Below, piece after piece: positions 49,741-61,990 of a stretch of DNA of 64,000 bases. A program made the translations under genes and the position numbers. Below the pieces are notes generated by a model, which was not told where the DNA came from, did not search any database, and saw nothing but the letters and a program-made list of their open reading frames with translations. How positions within the stretch are numbered: the stretch's first letter is position 1; each line of letters begins with the position of its first letter. The stretch covers positions 525,524 to 589,523 of the forward strand of contig QANY01013855.1 of assembly GCA_003255025.1 (NCBI GenBank). Direction: 5' to 3'. The stretch comes from Datisca glomerata (lineage: Eukaryota; Streptophyta; Magnoliopsida; Cucurbitales; Datiscaceae).

Positions 49741-52450
49741 AAAGACAGTCGAGAAGAAGACAGAAGGTTACAATCAGGTGAAAATGTTCCAACCTGATCA
49801 GGAAACAAATTCTTTCATTACAGAGTATGACGTCTATTACTACAAAGTCATGCCTTTTGATCTAAAAAATGTAGATGCAACTTATCAAATGATGGTGAAC
49901 AAGGTCCTTTATGAGCAGATCAGAAATAATACGAAAGTCTATATTGATGACATACTGGTAAAAACTAAGAACCGGGAAGACCACATTCAGGACCTTGAAG
50001 AAGCCTTATTTGTTCTAAGATGAAGTTCCATGAAGCTGAACCCAGAGAAGTGCACTTTTGGAGTGGCAGTGGGAAAATTCCTTGAACATATAACTATATA
50101 ACAGGGGATCGAATCACAGACCAGGTAAATGTTATCACAGAAATGAGGTCCCCGTGAAACCTCAAAGAAATCCAAGGGTTAACGGGAAGATTGGCCGCTC
50201 TGAATAGGTTCACCTCTAAATCAACGGACAGATGCAAGCCTTTCTTTGAGATGTTGCAAAAAAACTCTGCGAGTGGCTGGAATGAACAATGTGAAGAAGC
50301 CTTTGCGAAGGTTAAAGATTACTTAATAGCTCCCCCTTCCTCTCCAAACCTACTCCCGGCGAGCAGCTTCGGTTGTACATAGCCATCTCCACGGGGGCAG
50401 TCAGTGCAGTACTCATCAAAGAAGAGGAAAGGAAACATAAACCTATATATTTCATGAGAAAAAGTCTTGTAGCAGGGGAACAAGAATAAATGAATGGCGA
50501 AACTAGTACTGGCCATTGTAACTGTGACACGGAAACTAAGGCCTTGTTTCCAGGCGCACGGCATGAAGGTATTAACTGATTCTCCCATTAAAAACCGTCT
50601 ACACTCGATGAAGGCAAGCAAGAGAATAGCAAGATGGTCAATTGAGCTGAGCCAGGATGACCTTAGTGATGAGCCCTGAACTTCAATAAAAGGGCAAACC
50701 TTAGTAGATTTCATAGCAGACTTCACAAAAGGGAAAGTTGAACAGGAAACCCACCGATTGGGAGAAAATGTAACTTGGAAACTCTTTGTTAATGGTGCTT
50801 CAAATAGTAGAGGAGCAGGAGAAGGGGTAGTGTTATAAACTCCCTTTGGAAAAATATTAGAACACTCAATCTCCTTCGAATTCAATGCGTCAAACAATGA
50901 AGCAGAATATGAAATACTAATCACGGGAGTATCCCTGCTGCGGGAATATGAGGTAACTAATGTTAAATTTTATGTGATTCCATGTCGAGTGTGAAGCAGG
51001 TCATGGGGGAATACGTAGCAAAAGATGAATGAATGGTGAATTATTTACCATGGGCAAAGGATCTCCTTAGCATGCTAAAAAATTATGAGATCCAACAAAT
51101 TTTACGAACTGAAAATTGGCACGCTGATGCCCTAGAAAATCTAGGATCTTAATTACACTTCCCCTACAAAAGGAACGTCCCCGTAGAAATTCTGAAGGAG
51201 CCAAGTATCTAGCTCCCATAGAATAACGTGGCTGATGTAGAAATTGAACGAAAACCCAGTTGGCAAGACGACATAATCCGCTCACTTGAAGAAAGAACAC
51301 TTCCTAAAGACAAAATACTTACCAAAAAGGTGCAACAAAGGGGTGCCAGGTATACGATTATTAACAGGGTTTTATATAATAAAATGTTTGCAGGACCATA
51401 CTAGAAGTGTTTACGTGAAAGGGAGGCCCAATATGTGTTAGCAAAGATTTATGAGGGAATATGATGAAATCACACTGGGGGCAGATCACTAGCCTATAAA
51501 GTCATGAATGGAGGAAAATACTAGCCCCGAATGCATCAGGACTCCAACGGTATAGGAAAAGGAGCAACAAGTGTCATCGTTTCGCACCCATAGCAAAAAT
51601 TACCCCCGAAGAACTCAAAACTGTGACTAGTCCTTGGCCGCTCATGCAGTGGGCCTTAGAAATTGTTGGACTACTTCCCATGGCACCTTCCTAAAATAAT
51701 TTTTTATTGGTAGCAACGAATTATTTTACTATGTGGATTGAGGCTGAAGCCTTTGCCAGAATCTGTGAGGAAGAAATAAAAAGGGTTCCTATGGAAAAAC
51801 TTGGTGTGCAGGTAAGGGATCCCCTAGACAACAGACCTCAGTTCACCGAGAACTTAGTAAGAATATTTTATGAAGATCTGAAGATCATGAATCGATTCTC
51901 CACACCTTACTACCCACAGGGGAACAGACAAGTAGAAAGATCAATCTGGGTCATAATTGACAGCCTGAAGAAACATATGGAATTCGCCAAAGGAAAATGT
52001 GTGGAATAGCTTTCCGCAGTCTTATAGGCATACAGAACGACCCCAAGAGAGACAACGTGAGAAACCCCGTTCGTATTAGCATACAGAGAAGAAGCAGTCA
52101 TTCCCGTAGAAACTGGAAGCCCTACCATCAGGTCTGAGCTAAATAAACAACAAAATGGAGAACTCCTAAGAAACGATCTTGATGAACTAGAGGGAAGAAG
52201 GGAAGCGGTCCTAATCAGAATTGCCCATTACAATCAAGAAATGAGATCTTATTTTCAGAAGAAAGTAAGGAAACGAGAATTCCAAACAGGAGATCTGGTC
52301 CTAAGAAAATCTTCTACATGGAAGGGAAGCTCGGGCCAACATAGGAGGGACCGTACATCATCAGAAAAATAGGAGGAAACAGCTATTACCATTTGGAAAC
52401 AGAAGAGGGAACGAAATTCCAGTAACCATGGAACACAATTCAACTGAAAA
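49741..52450 (+). pseudogene. Pol of Tat element A (partial RT, RNase H, aRNase H, integrase), broken
   Basis: Order seen: reverse transcriptase from MPFDLKNVDATYQMMVNKV through VYIDDILVKTK (about 49850-50020); connection and first RNase H (about 50191-50690); a second, archaeal-type RNase H starting WKLFVNGASN at 50776 and reaching NNEAEYEILITGVSLL; an integrase core with RPQFTENLVRIFYEDL and STPYYPQGNRQVERSIW (51707-52009). Protease and the first half of RT are missing, so gag runs almost straight into RT. The second RNase H has Asn where its first catalytic Asp is expected (VNG). Many stops and frameshifts. The dual RNase H places it in the Tat lineage. Confidence 0.8.
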
Positions 52451-52564
52451 AATATTATGTGTAAAGAATGTAAAAAAATCATTATAATGAGACATTTTTC
52501 CCGTGATTTTCCACATAAAAACAGTGGCTCCAATCTTCTCTCCTCAACTGAATCATTACTAAAT

Positions 52565-52915
52565 GGAATTAAGGGCATAAAAGGTCCTTGAGAGGGGGAT
52601 GTCATAAGTCCTACTCTCAGAAGGAACTAAGGGCATAAAAAGTCCTTGAGAGAGGCAGTTCATAAGTCATACTTTTAGAAGAAACTAAGGGCATAAAAAG
52701 TCCTTGGGAGAGGCAGTTCATAAGTCCTACTCCTAGAAGGAACTAAGGGCATAAAAGGTCCTTGAGAGAGGCAGTTCATAAGTCCTACTCTCAGAATGAG
52801 TATTGGCATAAAAAATCCATTGAAGGACAATTCATTAGTTTTACTCCCATAAAAAACTAGGGGCATGAAAAACCCTTGAAAGAGGCATCCTATAAGCCCT
52901 ACTCTGAAAAGAAAA
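52565..52915. repeat. 58-bp minisatellite downstream of pol A
   Basis: Six head-to-tail copies of a 58-bp unit carry GGCATAAAAAGTCCTTGAGA and CATAAGTCCTACTCTCAGAA. The middle four are nearly identical and the last two are more diverged. They lie between pol and the antisense ORF. Confidence 0.88.
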
Positions 52916-53359
52916 AATAATTGAAGAAGGAAATAAACCATGGAAGCAGGCGACTCCAACGGGCCCGCTTGTAATAAACGGGAAGGGAATTTCAACCTCA
53001 ACGGATGAAAAGTAGAAATGACCAAAACGGGTAAACATACTCTTGCCTAGACATTCCTTGAAAAAACTTTCAAGTGCTTAAAGGACTAAGTAGTTGATGA
53101 TTTTACTTAACTATCTGAAAAGTTAACCATGAAATCTATTAAAAGGGAAAAGTGTCTTTTATTACTTATGTATATTCACTAAGTAGTCAAGAAGGCTAGA
53201 TAAAATTGATTGATGAATTTATACTAAATGTTAAGATCAAAGAAAATGACAAAGCATATTGAAGAAGTAAGTCGTTTAATTAAAAAGTGAAAAATTATAA
53301 AAAGATTTAAAAAAGTACAAGAGATGAAAAGTGCGAGAAAAAGAAAAAGGAAAAAAATG

Positions 53360-54318
53360 CTAAGTCTCCACGTCCTCGGGAGTAACATCAGCAGCCGCTT
53401 CAATAGTGGAAGCGGGAAGCTCGGCCATAGGATCAGTAGGCTCGTCAGAAAGTGAGACCAGCGACATACAAGGGGGTTTATTAGTCTTGGCATTGCGGTA
53501 ACCCGCCGTATAAGTCATATGCTCGTACTCATCAACCATGGCCTGGTACTCAGCCGCAAGTCCAGTCTCTCATTTTCGTGACTTAGTCAAAGCCTCATTG
53601 GCCTCAACTAACTTTGCCTGAATAATAGATAGGTTCTCCCTGCTTATCTCGATGATCCTCCCTACCTCTCGCAAAGACACCTCAAGCTTTGATTGTTTAG
53701 TCGTGGCCGCATCAAGCTTGGAAGTCATACGGGCAACAATCCATTGAAGATCAACCTCCACCTCCTTAAGATCATCCCATTCTAAGGCAACAACGCCGTA
53801 AGTCTGGGCGGTCTCCATCACCTTCCTCCCACAACCTACCATCTCTTCCTCAGCAGCATGAATATCCTCCTAAAGCCCGTTGTGGTAAGTCATGACCTGT
53901 TCAAAAAGTGTTATCAAATTGGAAAGGAAGTACTTGCATCAGAGAATGACTCAGGCTGATAACCTTATCATGAATAGACATCTGACGGAGTACAGAAGCG
54001 TCCACATCAGACATGATGAATTTCATGACCACGTGTGAAGAATAGGGGTCCTTTAGGAAGCTAAAATTGGTGGGAACCGGTGGTGACAAGGGGTATCACT
54101 GCCACCTCCAGACGCCCATCTGCTTAGATAAATGTAGGGAACCAAAGGAAATAGAGTAAATTCTTAGCAGGTGAGGGAGAAGGGATGACAGTCCTCTCCG
54201 GAACAGCGAAAACCTCAGTAACGGGGGCAATGAGATCAGCAACGGGTGAAGGGAGATCAAGAACGAGGGGAGTAACATCCCTTGAAAAAGCACCTGACGA
54301 GCTAGCATTCCCCATCAT
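53360..54318 (-). pseudogene. Antisense ORF of Tat element A, broken
   Basis: On the minus strand, opposite to gag-pol, a Pro/Ser/Val-rich segment (MMGNASSSGAFSRDVTPLVL) leads to a charged, probably coiled-coil stretch. That part reads WDDLKEVEVDLQWIVARMTS, then ATTKQSKLEVSLREVGRI and NLSIIQAKLVEANEALTKS. After a stop it resumes EYQAMVDEYEHMTYTAGYRN and ends TPEDVET at 53360. Such an antisense ORF downstream of pol is known in Tat elements such as Grande and RIRE2; its role is unknown. Two or more frame breaks are present. Confidence 0.65.
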
Positions 54319-54949
54319 TTAGCGTTTGCTCTCGTCAAGTATCCCCCACAAGTTACTCTTGAGACGCTTCGACATCTCAAGCTCGTTATACGTAAAATGG
54401 AAAACCGCATCCTATTTTTCTGCCTCCTTCTGCGCAGTTTCCTGTTAAGCCTTAAGTTCCCTTTCTTCAAGAGCAAACCCCTATTCTTCCTGCTCTTTTT
54501 GAAGATCTAGAAGAACTCAACCAAATTATTTGATGAAAATCAGGAAACGGATTGTAACGGGGATGGCCCTAGGAACTTCTGTTGTAGAGGATGATGGGGC
54601 AATAGACTCAGCAACCGGAATGAGTGTGACCATGACTTTGATCTCTCTCATTGTGTCAAAAAGATCTCTTTAGTCCTATTCTGGGAAATTGTAGGTGGCG
54701 TGGAGTCGCGCGGCTACTTCTTTCAGAGTGAAAGACCTCGTGTTCAGATTTTTGTCTGCACAAAATAAAAAATATTTTAGTGTTTAAAAAGATGAAAGAA
54801 TAATAAAACAACAAAGTTAATCATAAGTAAAAAAGTAAAAAAGAAATGGGAGCTTCAGCAAAGTTAATCATAAACACATATGCTTAGATGAAAAAACATA
54901 GAAGACAACTAAAATTGGGACCCACCTCGAGCAAGCAGAAAAAGAGCGG
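54319..54949. other. Junction between Tat copies A and B; no LTR seen
   Basis: The stretch continues broken antisense coding of copy A. It then passes, without any recognisable LTR or primer site, into the reverse transcriptase of copy B. Copy A therefore lacks its 3' LTR, and copy B lacks its 5' LTR and gag. Confidence 0.5.
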
Positions 54950-57810
54950 CTGACAGATTTCATCGGGGAGGTAGATTATCCAGAATGACTTGTAAACATT
55001 GTCATGGTAAAAAGGAAGATCGGGAAGAAGTTGACAAATTATTAAAAGCAGGCTTCATCTGCGTTGACTTCGCAGATCTGAATAGAGCCTGCCCCAAAGA
55101 TGAATATCTGCTATTAAGAAGAGATCATATGGTAGATGACACCTCGGGACACATGCTTCTGATATTCATGGATGCCTTTTTAGGATACATCAGGTGAAAA
55201 TATTTCAACCTGATCAAGAAAAGACATATTTCATAATTGAACAGGGTACTTTAGGTTACAAAGTAATGCATTCGGTTTAAAAAATGCAGGTGCTACCTAC
55301 TAGAGGTTGGTAAACAAAATCTTCCAAGAGCAGATCAGAAAAAACATGGAGGTCTGTGTGGATGATATGCTAGTGAAGAATTATAAGCGGGAAGATCACA
55401 TCAAATACCTCAATGAAACCTTCTCCATCATGAGGAAGAGCTCCATGAAACTGAATATAGAGATATGTACCTTTAGAGTGGTGGCGGGAAAATTCTTGGG
55501 TCACTTGGTCATGCAACGGGAAAAAATTCAACCCGGATCAAGTAAAAGTCATAATGGAGATGTGATCTAAAAAAACCAGAAAACAATATAAGGATTAACA
55601 GGAAGATTGACGGCATTAAACAGATTCCTTGTAAGATCAACTAACAAATGTAAGCATTTCTTTGTAAAACTAAAAAAGAACTATGCCAACGAGTAGGATG
55701 AGGAGTGTGAATAAGCTCTTAATAAGATCAAGGGGTATTTGCAACTCCACCATTGTTGTCAAAACTGAAACCAGAAAAACCCTTGTACTTATATGTAGTT
55801 GTGCCATAAATAGCTATTAGCGTCGTTCTTATCAAAGAAGAGGAAAGAAAGAGAAAGTCGATGTACTTCATCAGTAAAAGATTGGTGGCAGCCGAAACCC
55901 GTTACAAGAGAATGGAAAAGTTCATACTAGCCATTGCGGTAGTTGCGAGGAAGATGAGGCCCTACTTTCAAGCACACAACATAAAGGTGCTGACAGACTC
56001 ACCAATCAGAAGCCTTCTGCACTCACCAGAGGTAAACAAAAGAATGGAAAAATGGGCAATTGAGTTAAGCCAATACGAAATCCATTATGAGTCAGGGACA
56101 TCAATTAAAGGGCAAGTCTTATTTGGCTTCGTAGTGGACTTCATTGTTAGCGATGAGGAAGAAATTGAAAATGGATCATAAACAGTTAGAAACGGGACAT
56201 GGGATCTGTACATTGATGGAGCCTCAAACAACAAAAAAGCCAGAGCGGGAGTGGTACTGAGGACCCCGCGTGGTGAAATATTGGAGCACTCCATTTCGTT
56301 TGGATTTAATGCATTGAATAACGAAGCCGAATATGAAGTTTTGATAGCAGGATTCTCTTTATTGCGGATATTGGAGGTGAAGTAAAAAAAATGTGATCCA
56401 ATACTAGTTGTGAAACAGGTCACGAGAGAGTTCATGGTAAATGATGAAAGGATGATTAGTTAATTACAACGAGCAAAAGAATTATTGTACCAACTGAATA
56501 ATTACGAGATCCAAGTCCCAAGAGCAAAAAACGGACACGTGAATGCATTGGCTAATTTAGGATCTTCGCTACAACTCTCGCAAAAATTAAATTTTTCGGT
56601 TGAATTCCTTGAAAAATCAAGGATCACAACGAAATGGGTGGCGAAGTAGAAATTGAGGAAGAGCCCAGCTGGCAAGACGATGTAATCTGCTACATGAAGG
56701 AAAGGATCTTGCCACATGACAAACTTTGCGCAAAGAAAGTCCAGCAGTAAAGTGTCAGGTACTGCATGATTAATGGTTAATTATACAAGCGATCTTTTTC
56801 AGGTCCGTATCTAAAATGTCTACGGGAAAAGGAAGTCCAGTACATGTTGGCAGAAATTCATGAAGCAATGTGCGGGAACCATACCGGGGGTAAATCTTTG
56901 TTTTACAAGGTACTGAACGAAGGATATTACTGGCCGAAAATACATCAAGTCATTAAACAGGACACAAGGAAACATGGTAAGTGTCAACGATTTGCGCCCA
57001 TGGTAAAATTGGCCCCCGGAGAACTCAACACTGTGGCAAGTCCTTGGCCATTCATGCAGTAGGCTCTGGACATCGCTGGACCACTCCCCATGGCAGCCGC
57101 CCAGAATCATTTCCTATTGGTTTCCACATAATACTTCACTAAATAAATCGAAGCAGATGCCTTTGCTAGGATTCACGAGGAAGAAGTAAGAGAATTTCTG
57201 TGAAAAAATATAGCATGCAGGTATGGAATTCCTCTATTCTTAGTGTCTGACAACGGACTTTAGTTCACTAGTAGAATGGTGAAGACATTTTGCGAACACC
57301 TAAAAATTACCAACTGGTTCTCTACACACTATTATCCACAAGAAAAATGAGCAAACCGAGAGATCAAACTGAGATATACTTGATTATATGAAAAAGCGTT
57401 TGGAATCGACAAAAGGAAAATGGGTTGAAGAATTGCCAGCAGTATTATGGGTATACAGGACAACTCCCAGAGAAGCTATAGGTGAGACACCACTCGCTCT
57501 AGTCTACGGAACGAAAGCAGTGATACCTGTAGAAATTAGGAATCCCACTCTGAGGTCAGAGCTGACTAAGCAACAAAACGAAGAACTCATGAAAGAAAGC
57601 CTTGACTTATTAGAAGAATGAGAGAGGAAACACTCGTGTGAATGGCCAATTACAATCAAAAAATGAAAATTCTAGAAAGGAGATCTAATTTTAAAAAAGA
57701 TCTTTCAAACAAAAGGGAAATTCGATCCTTCCTGGCAGCGGATACTATCATCTCACAACTGAAGATGGAACAGAATTGACAAAGCCGTGGAATGCCAGGT
57801 ATCTTAAGTA
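54950..57810 (+). pseudogene. Pol of Tat element B, broken
   Basis: RT pieces appear first and in scrambled order. EVDYPE and LVNIVMVKK come before EEVDKLLKAGFI, then VDFADLNRACPKDEYLL, whereas the family order places KAGFI before the EVDYPE block. VCVDDMLVKNYKREDHIKYL follows at 55307-55570. The first RNase H is at 55861-56150 (FILAIAVVARKMRPYFQAH). The archaeal-type RNase H starts WDLYIDGASN at 56200, keeping its Asp. The integrase zinc-binding part is at 56844-57060 (HEAMCGNHTGGKSLFYKVL, CQRFAP) and the core at about 57060-57620, ending WVYRTTPREAIGETPLALVY. Numerous stops. Confidence 0.82.
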
Positions 57811-57944
57811 ATATTTTGTTTAACTTATTAAATGTTGTTGCAGTGAATAATTTCTCCCGTGGTTTTTTTTCCCACAAAGAGTTTTCACGTAAAAAAAATT
57901 GTGTAGACTCTCTCCCTTACCTCTTAAAATTAAATCTAGAAGAA

Positions 57945-58505
57945 AAAAGGTCGGCGACCTAGAAGCTAAAGCTCTTAAGAGCGGGAAAAATATTCTCTCT
58001 AAAATATGAAAAATAAAAAAGTTCGGCGGCCTAGAAACCTAAGCCCTTGAGAGCGGGAAAACCTTCACTAAAATGTGAAAATTAAAAAAGGTCGGCGGCC
58101 TAGAAGCCTAAGTCCTTGAGAATGGGAACAACTTTCTCTCTAAAATGTGGAAAATAAAAAAAGGTCTGCGGCCTAGAATCCAAAGCCCTTGAGAGCGGGA
58201 AAAAAACTTCTCTCTAAAATGTGGGAAAAAATTGTCGTCGGCGTAGAAGCTAAAGCTCTTGAGAGTGGGAAAAACTCTATCTCGAAAATGTTGAAAAAGA
58301 AGTATGAGAAAATGACGACGGCCCAAAAGCCTAAGTCTCCGAGAGTGGGAAAAACTCTCTCTAAAATGTGAAACCAAAGGGTCGACGGTTTAAATGCCTT
58401 AATCTCGAGAGCGGGGATGCATTCTCTCTAAAGAGAAAGCATAAAAAAGGTCGACAACCTAGAAGTTAAAGCCCTTGGGAGCGGTATAAACTCTCTCTAA
58501 AATGT
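57945..58505. repeat. ~70-bp minisatellite downstream of pol B
   Basis: About eight copies of a 65-75-bp unit carry GGTCGGCGGCCTAGAAGCCT, then AAGCCCTTGAGAGCGGGAAA and CTCTCTAAAATGTG. It occupies the same place as the 58-bp array of element A. Both share an AAG(T/C)CCTTGAGAG core. Confidence 0.88.
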
Positions 58506-59039
58506 GAAAAGTAAATAAAGGGAGCAGATGTGAAAAAAAGCAAACAATAAATGAGACAAAGGGCAAGGAAACAAAGAAAGGAAAACGACAAAGTGGCAAG
58601 TCCAAAAGAAGCGGAAGCGGGACAAGAAGTCACATCCGTCCTAAAAAGGAAACCCAAAAATCAACGCCTCTGGAAGCGGATAAAGAGAAAATATGATAAA
58701 CAAAAGCAATGTAAGCGGGAAATCTTCTCAGAGTTGTTGAGTTTTTACTAAATTATTGCTGAAGTGTTTGAAAGGCAAACAATAGAAGTAATTAAAGGAG
58801 CAAAGCCTTAAGTCCTAAATTGCTTGTTAAGGAAAATAACTAAAGTATTAAGCTACTTGCTGATTTTCTTTGCCAAGTGCTAGAGAAGTTAATAAAGAAA
58901 TTGAAAAAGGATGTTAGGGGAAAGATATCATTTTATTAAAGATCTGGAAAAATACGAAATAACTTAGAGTACAAGGAAAAGAAAATGCAAGTACATAAAA
59001 TGAAAATTACAAGGAAAGTTCATAAGTTCAGGCTTCATC

Positions 59040-60897
59040 AACATGGATGACTTTAACGGCACTCACAGAGTCAGCAACGGCATCCTCAGCAGCTGGAACA
59101 CCCTAGGGAGAAGTGTCTGTTTTGGCATTTGCAGCATCCTCGAGAGAGACCTGGGGAGGGTTGCTCTCATTTCCATCCTTATATCCAAAAAGATAAACTT
59201 TCTTCTTAGCCTTGTCCAAGAAGGTATGGAAGACGTCTTCAGTCTCTCTCTCTCCACTCAGCTTCATCCCGATTTAGCTCTGCGACAGGCAACTTCTCCT
59301 CAACAATCTTCAGGAATTTGTAGGGAAGTAGTCTGGCACCTCTAAAATTCCTCAAGAGCTTCCTTTATGACCTTCATAGAATCTTCTAACTTGGCAACTT
59401 CTACCGCTCCCTGGGCAAACTTCTAGACAAGTTCAGCCTCCCTTTTCGCCAGTCACTCAACCTCTGCCTAGTGACGCTCGAACGACATAGACGCTTGAAC
59501 TTCATATTTCTATTGAGTCATAATTTGTTGATTGGCAAGGAATCATTCTTGAAGGCTGTTGTGGAAAATGATGCCCGGCAAAACACACAAAAAGGAAAGA
59601 TAAGATGTTGATATGGGTAAATCCGTGGCAACGTCTCCACCTCCACACTAAAGGTTCTTCACCCCCTCCTTGAGAGATGGAAGAGTGAGCAGGCTGTAGA
59701 GGAGGAGGAAGAGAGGTTGAATGCTACTGAGAACCCTCCCCGAGGGTCACATGAGCAGAAGGAATGACCGGAGAAGGATCTGTTAGGGCAGTGCGAACAT
59801 CAGCAGGAACGGGAGGAAGACTCGAAGTTGCTCGAAAGGAGCTCGAGACTTCACGTCTTGGATGGAAACATCCCCACAAATCATTCTCCGTAAATGACTT
59901 GACCTGATTACACTTAAGCAAACATTCTCGTTCTGCATCCTCCCGTTCAAACGCAGAGGAGATAGAAGTACTTGAAACGGAAACAATAGAAATGAAATGA
60001 AAGTAGGAAACGCGAATACCTCTCGGGAGCTCAAGAGAAGATGGTTGAGTTGACAAAGACGGTTGAGCATATGAAAATGGTTGAGTAGATGAAAATGGCT
60101 GAGCAGAAGCGAAAGTGGCTTTTTGCCACGGGAATGAAAGCAACGTTGATTTCCCAGTCCCGTCCGCGAATGTTGAAAGCAACAATAATCTTCTCCTTGA
60201 ACTCCCTGGAAAGGAACGAGAGCTTATTCCTTTTGTTATATACGAAGGAGAAAAGGTCAAGGTCAGCTTCTAAAAAATAAAATGATGATAATAAAAAAAA
60301 TGTAAACAAGAAAGCGGGAAAGGAATTAAAAATGAGAACTGAATCTCCGGTGACTTACCGAAAACTCCCCATTTACGGGAGATTGTCCAGCCGCCATCAC
60401 CGCTCCAGTTCCCTCCGATTCAAATGACATCATGTTCCCAGCCTTTATACCCTTTTGGAATTCTGATTATCATTTTCCTCTTTTCAGAACCGGGAAGGGG
60501 GGGGCAAGGTAATAGATCTCATTGTGATACTCAGTGATATAACAAGCATGAAGCTCGTCAACGTATAAATCTAAGCCATATCTTCTATTTAGGGCCTCAA
60601 AATCTAAAAGAATCCTATAAGAACTAAGAGTAAATTAAGACGGAGCCAGCCCAACGGCGTGGAAAAACTCTTACAAAAAAGGAGAAAAAAGAAGCTTAAG
60701 TTTTAAAGCTATGTACATCGGACTAAGGGTAATTTAGAATGAGGGTCTACATTCTAGGCCATAATGACCACTATCTCCTAAAATACGAACGACATCGAGA
60801 GAAAAGGCATCTTTGTGGGAAGCGATGAAATGGTCAAGCTCATCTTGGGACCTAACTAAGGGAATGATAAGTTTGAACCTATTAGTGCCCGCCATGC
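59040..60897 (-). pseudogene. Antisense ORF of Tat element B, broken
   Basis: It starts at ATG 60893-60895 with MAGTNRFKLIIPLVRSQDEL, then DAFSLDVVRILG up to a stop near 60735. It resumes EFFHAVGLAPS, then YRILLDFEALNRRYGLDLY and YITEYHNEIYYLAP (about 60690-60490). Further on comes FVYNKRNKLSFLSREFKEKI (about 60245-60190). Conserved-looking blocks in one order but different frames mean a decayed coding sequence. It matches the layout of Tat antisense ORFs (putative gypsy-type transposon family), which is a lineage-level assignment from memory. Confidence 0.65.
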
Positions 60898-61399
60898 TTA
60901 AAGGACTTAAAGGACTTAAAGGAAAGTATACGCAGAAAAAGTTTGTAGAAAAGAAGAAGATGAAGAAGAAATTACGGTAAAAGACGAAGGTAGGGAAGAA
61001 ATGGGCCGAGAAAAGCCCTTAAATAGACTGTGGATTTAAAAACAAAATAAAACGCACCTTATAAATTTTGAAAACGGGAATTGAAAGAGACATTTTTGTG
61101 AAAAGACGTGACTGACAAGACAGAACTGTTGCCAACACTAGTGAATAACATGGTGATAGTTGGAAAAGAAAATGAAATAAAACGCACGCTACACGGAATA
61201 ATTAAAAGTAGGAAATTGAAAAGACAAAATGAAATAATAAGAAGCTGTTTCGTAGAGGGAACGTCAGTGAAAGTGAGAAACGAAGTGACAACTCAACTAA
61301 GGCACGCGTCTCTCTCTTCTATTTAATTAATATCATGTATTTGTTATTTTTAAAACTTGTAGTTTCCCGATGGATGACGTAAAAAAGGAAGTGATTGAT

Positions 61400-61990
61400 C
61401 ACGTCCCTCATAAATGCGCAAAAATTGAAGTTCCTCATCATTACACATCAATAAATAAGACTTTATTGAGTGTAATTGTGGGCAATTGAACAGGGAAAAA
61501 CCGTTTAAGACACGTGTACAAAAAGGATCAACCAAAAGAAGCCGCGTAGACTATCGATGTAGAAAAATGGAAGAGCAAAGTGGGAAAAAGGAAGTCGCGA
61601 AGATCGTCGACCTGGCAGGGCAAGAGCGTTAAAAGGCAGGAAATAAGCCCCATTTAAGGGTGATTTAGCCGTTACAGCTGAATTCCCCCAAGATTTGGGG
61701 GAATATTCTGGTAATTTGTTAATTGTGCTTGTAAATTCCCCAAATCAAGTTGTAATATCTTGATTATGATTGAATTCTCTTAGAATACAATGAATATTTC
61801 ATTCTTAAGAGAAGATTCATGTTTTAAGAGATGTGACAAGATCATATGAGTATCATATAAATAAATATTAATTGTAAATCAAAGACAAGCAAGACAACAT
61901 ACGATCAAATTATTTTGCTTTGAGCTTTCTCTCTCATTTTAATTTATTTTTTGAGTGTGAAGAAAAAATCATTTATAACCTGCATATTTA
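61400..61990. repeat. Possible 3' LTR remnant of Tat element B
   Basis: GAACAGGGAAAAACCGTTTAAGACACGTGTACA at 61490-61522 resembles GAACAGGAAAAAAATACTCTAAGACACGTCTACA at 62969-63002, at the start of the element C LTR. GC-richer sequence with a CCCCCAAGATTTGGGGG stem follows. Limits are uncertain, and there is no internal ORF. Confidence 0.35.

Noticed and set aside
50319..50924. Minus-strand 201-aa ORF
   Set aside because: It lies antisense to the recognisable RNase H regions of Tat element A and has no motif of its own.
52255..53038. Minus-strand ORFs over the 58-bp array
   Set aside because: The open frames come from translating the minisatellite. The period is not a multiple of three, and no conserved protein is seen.
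58108..58751. Short ORFs over the ~70-bp array and beyond
   Set aside because: Repeat-derived low-complexity frames on both strands.
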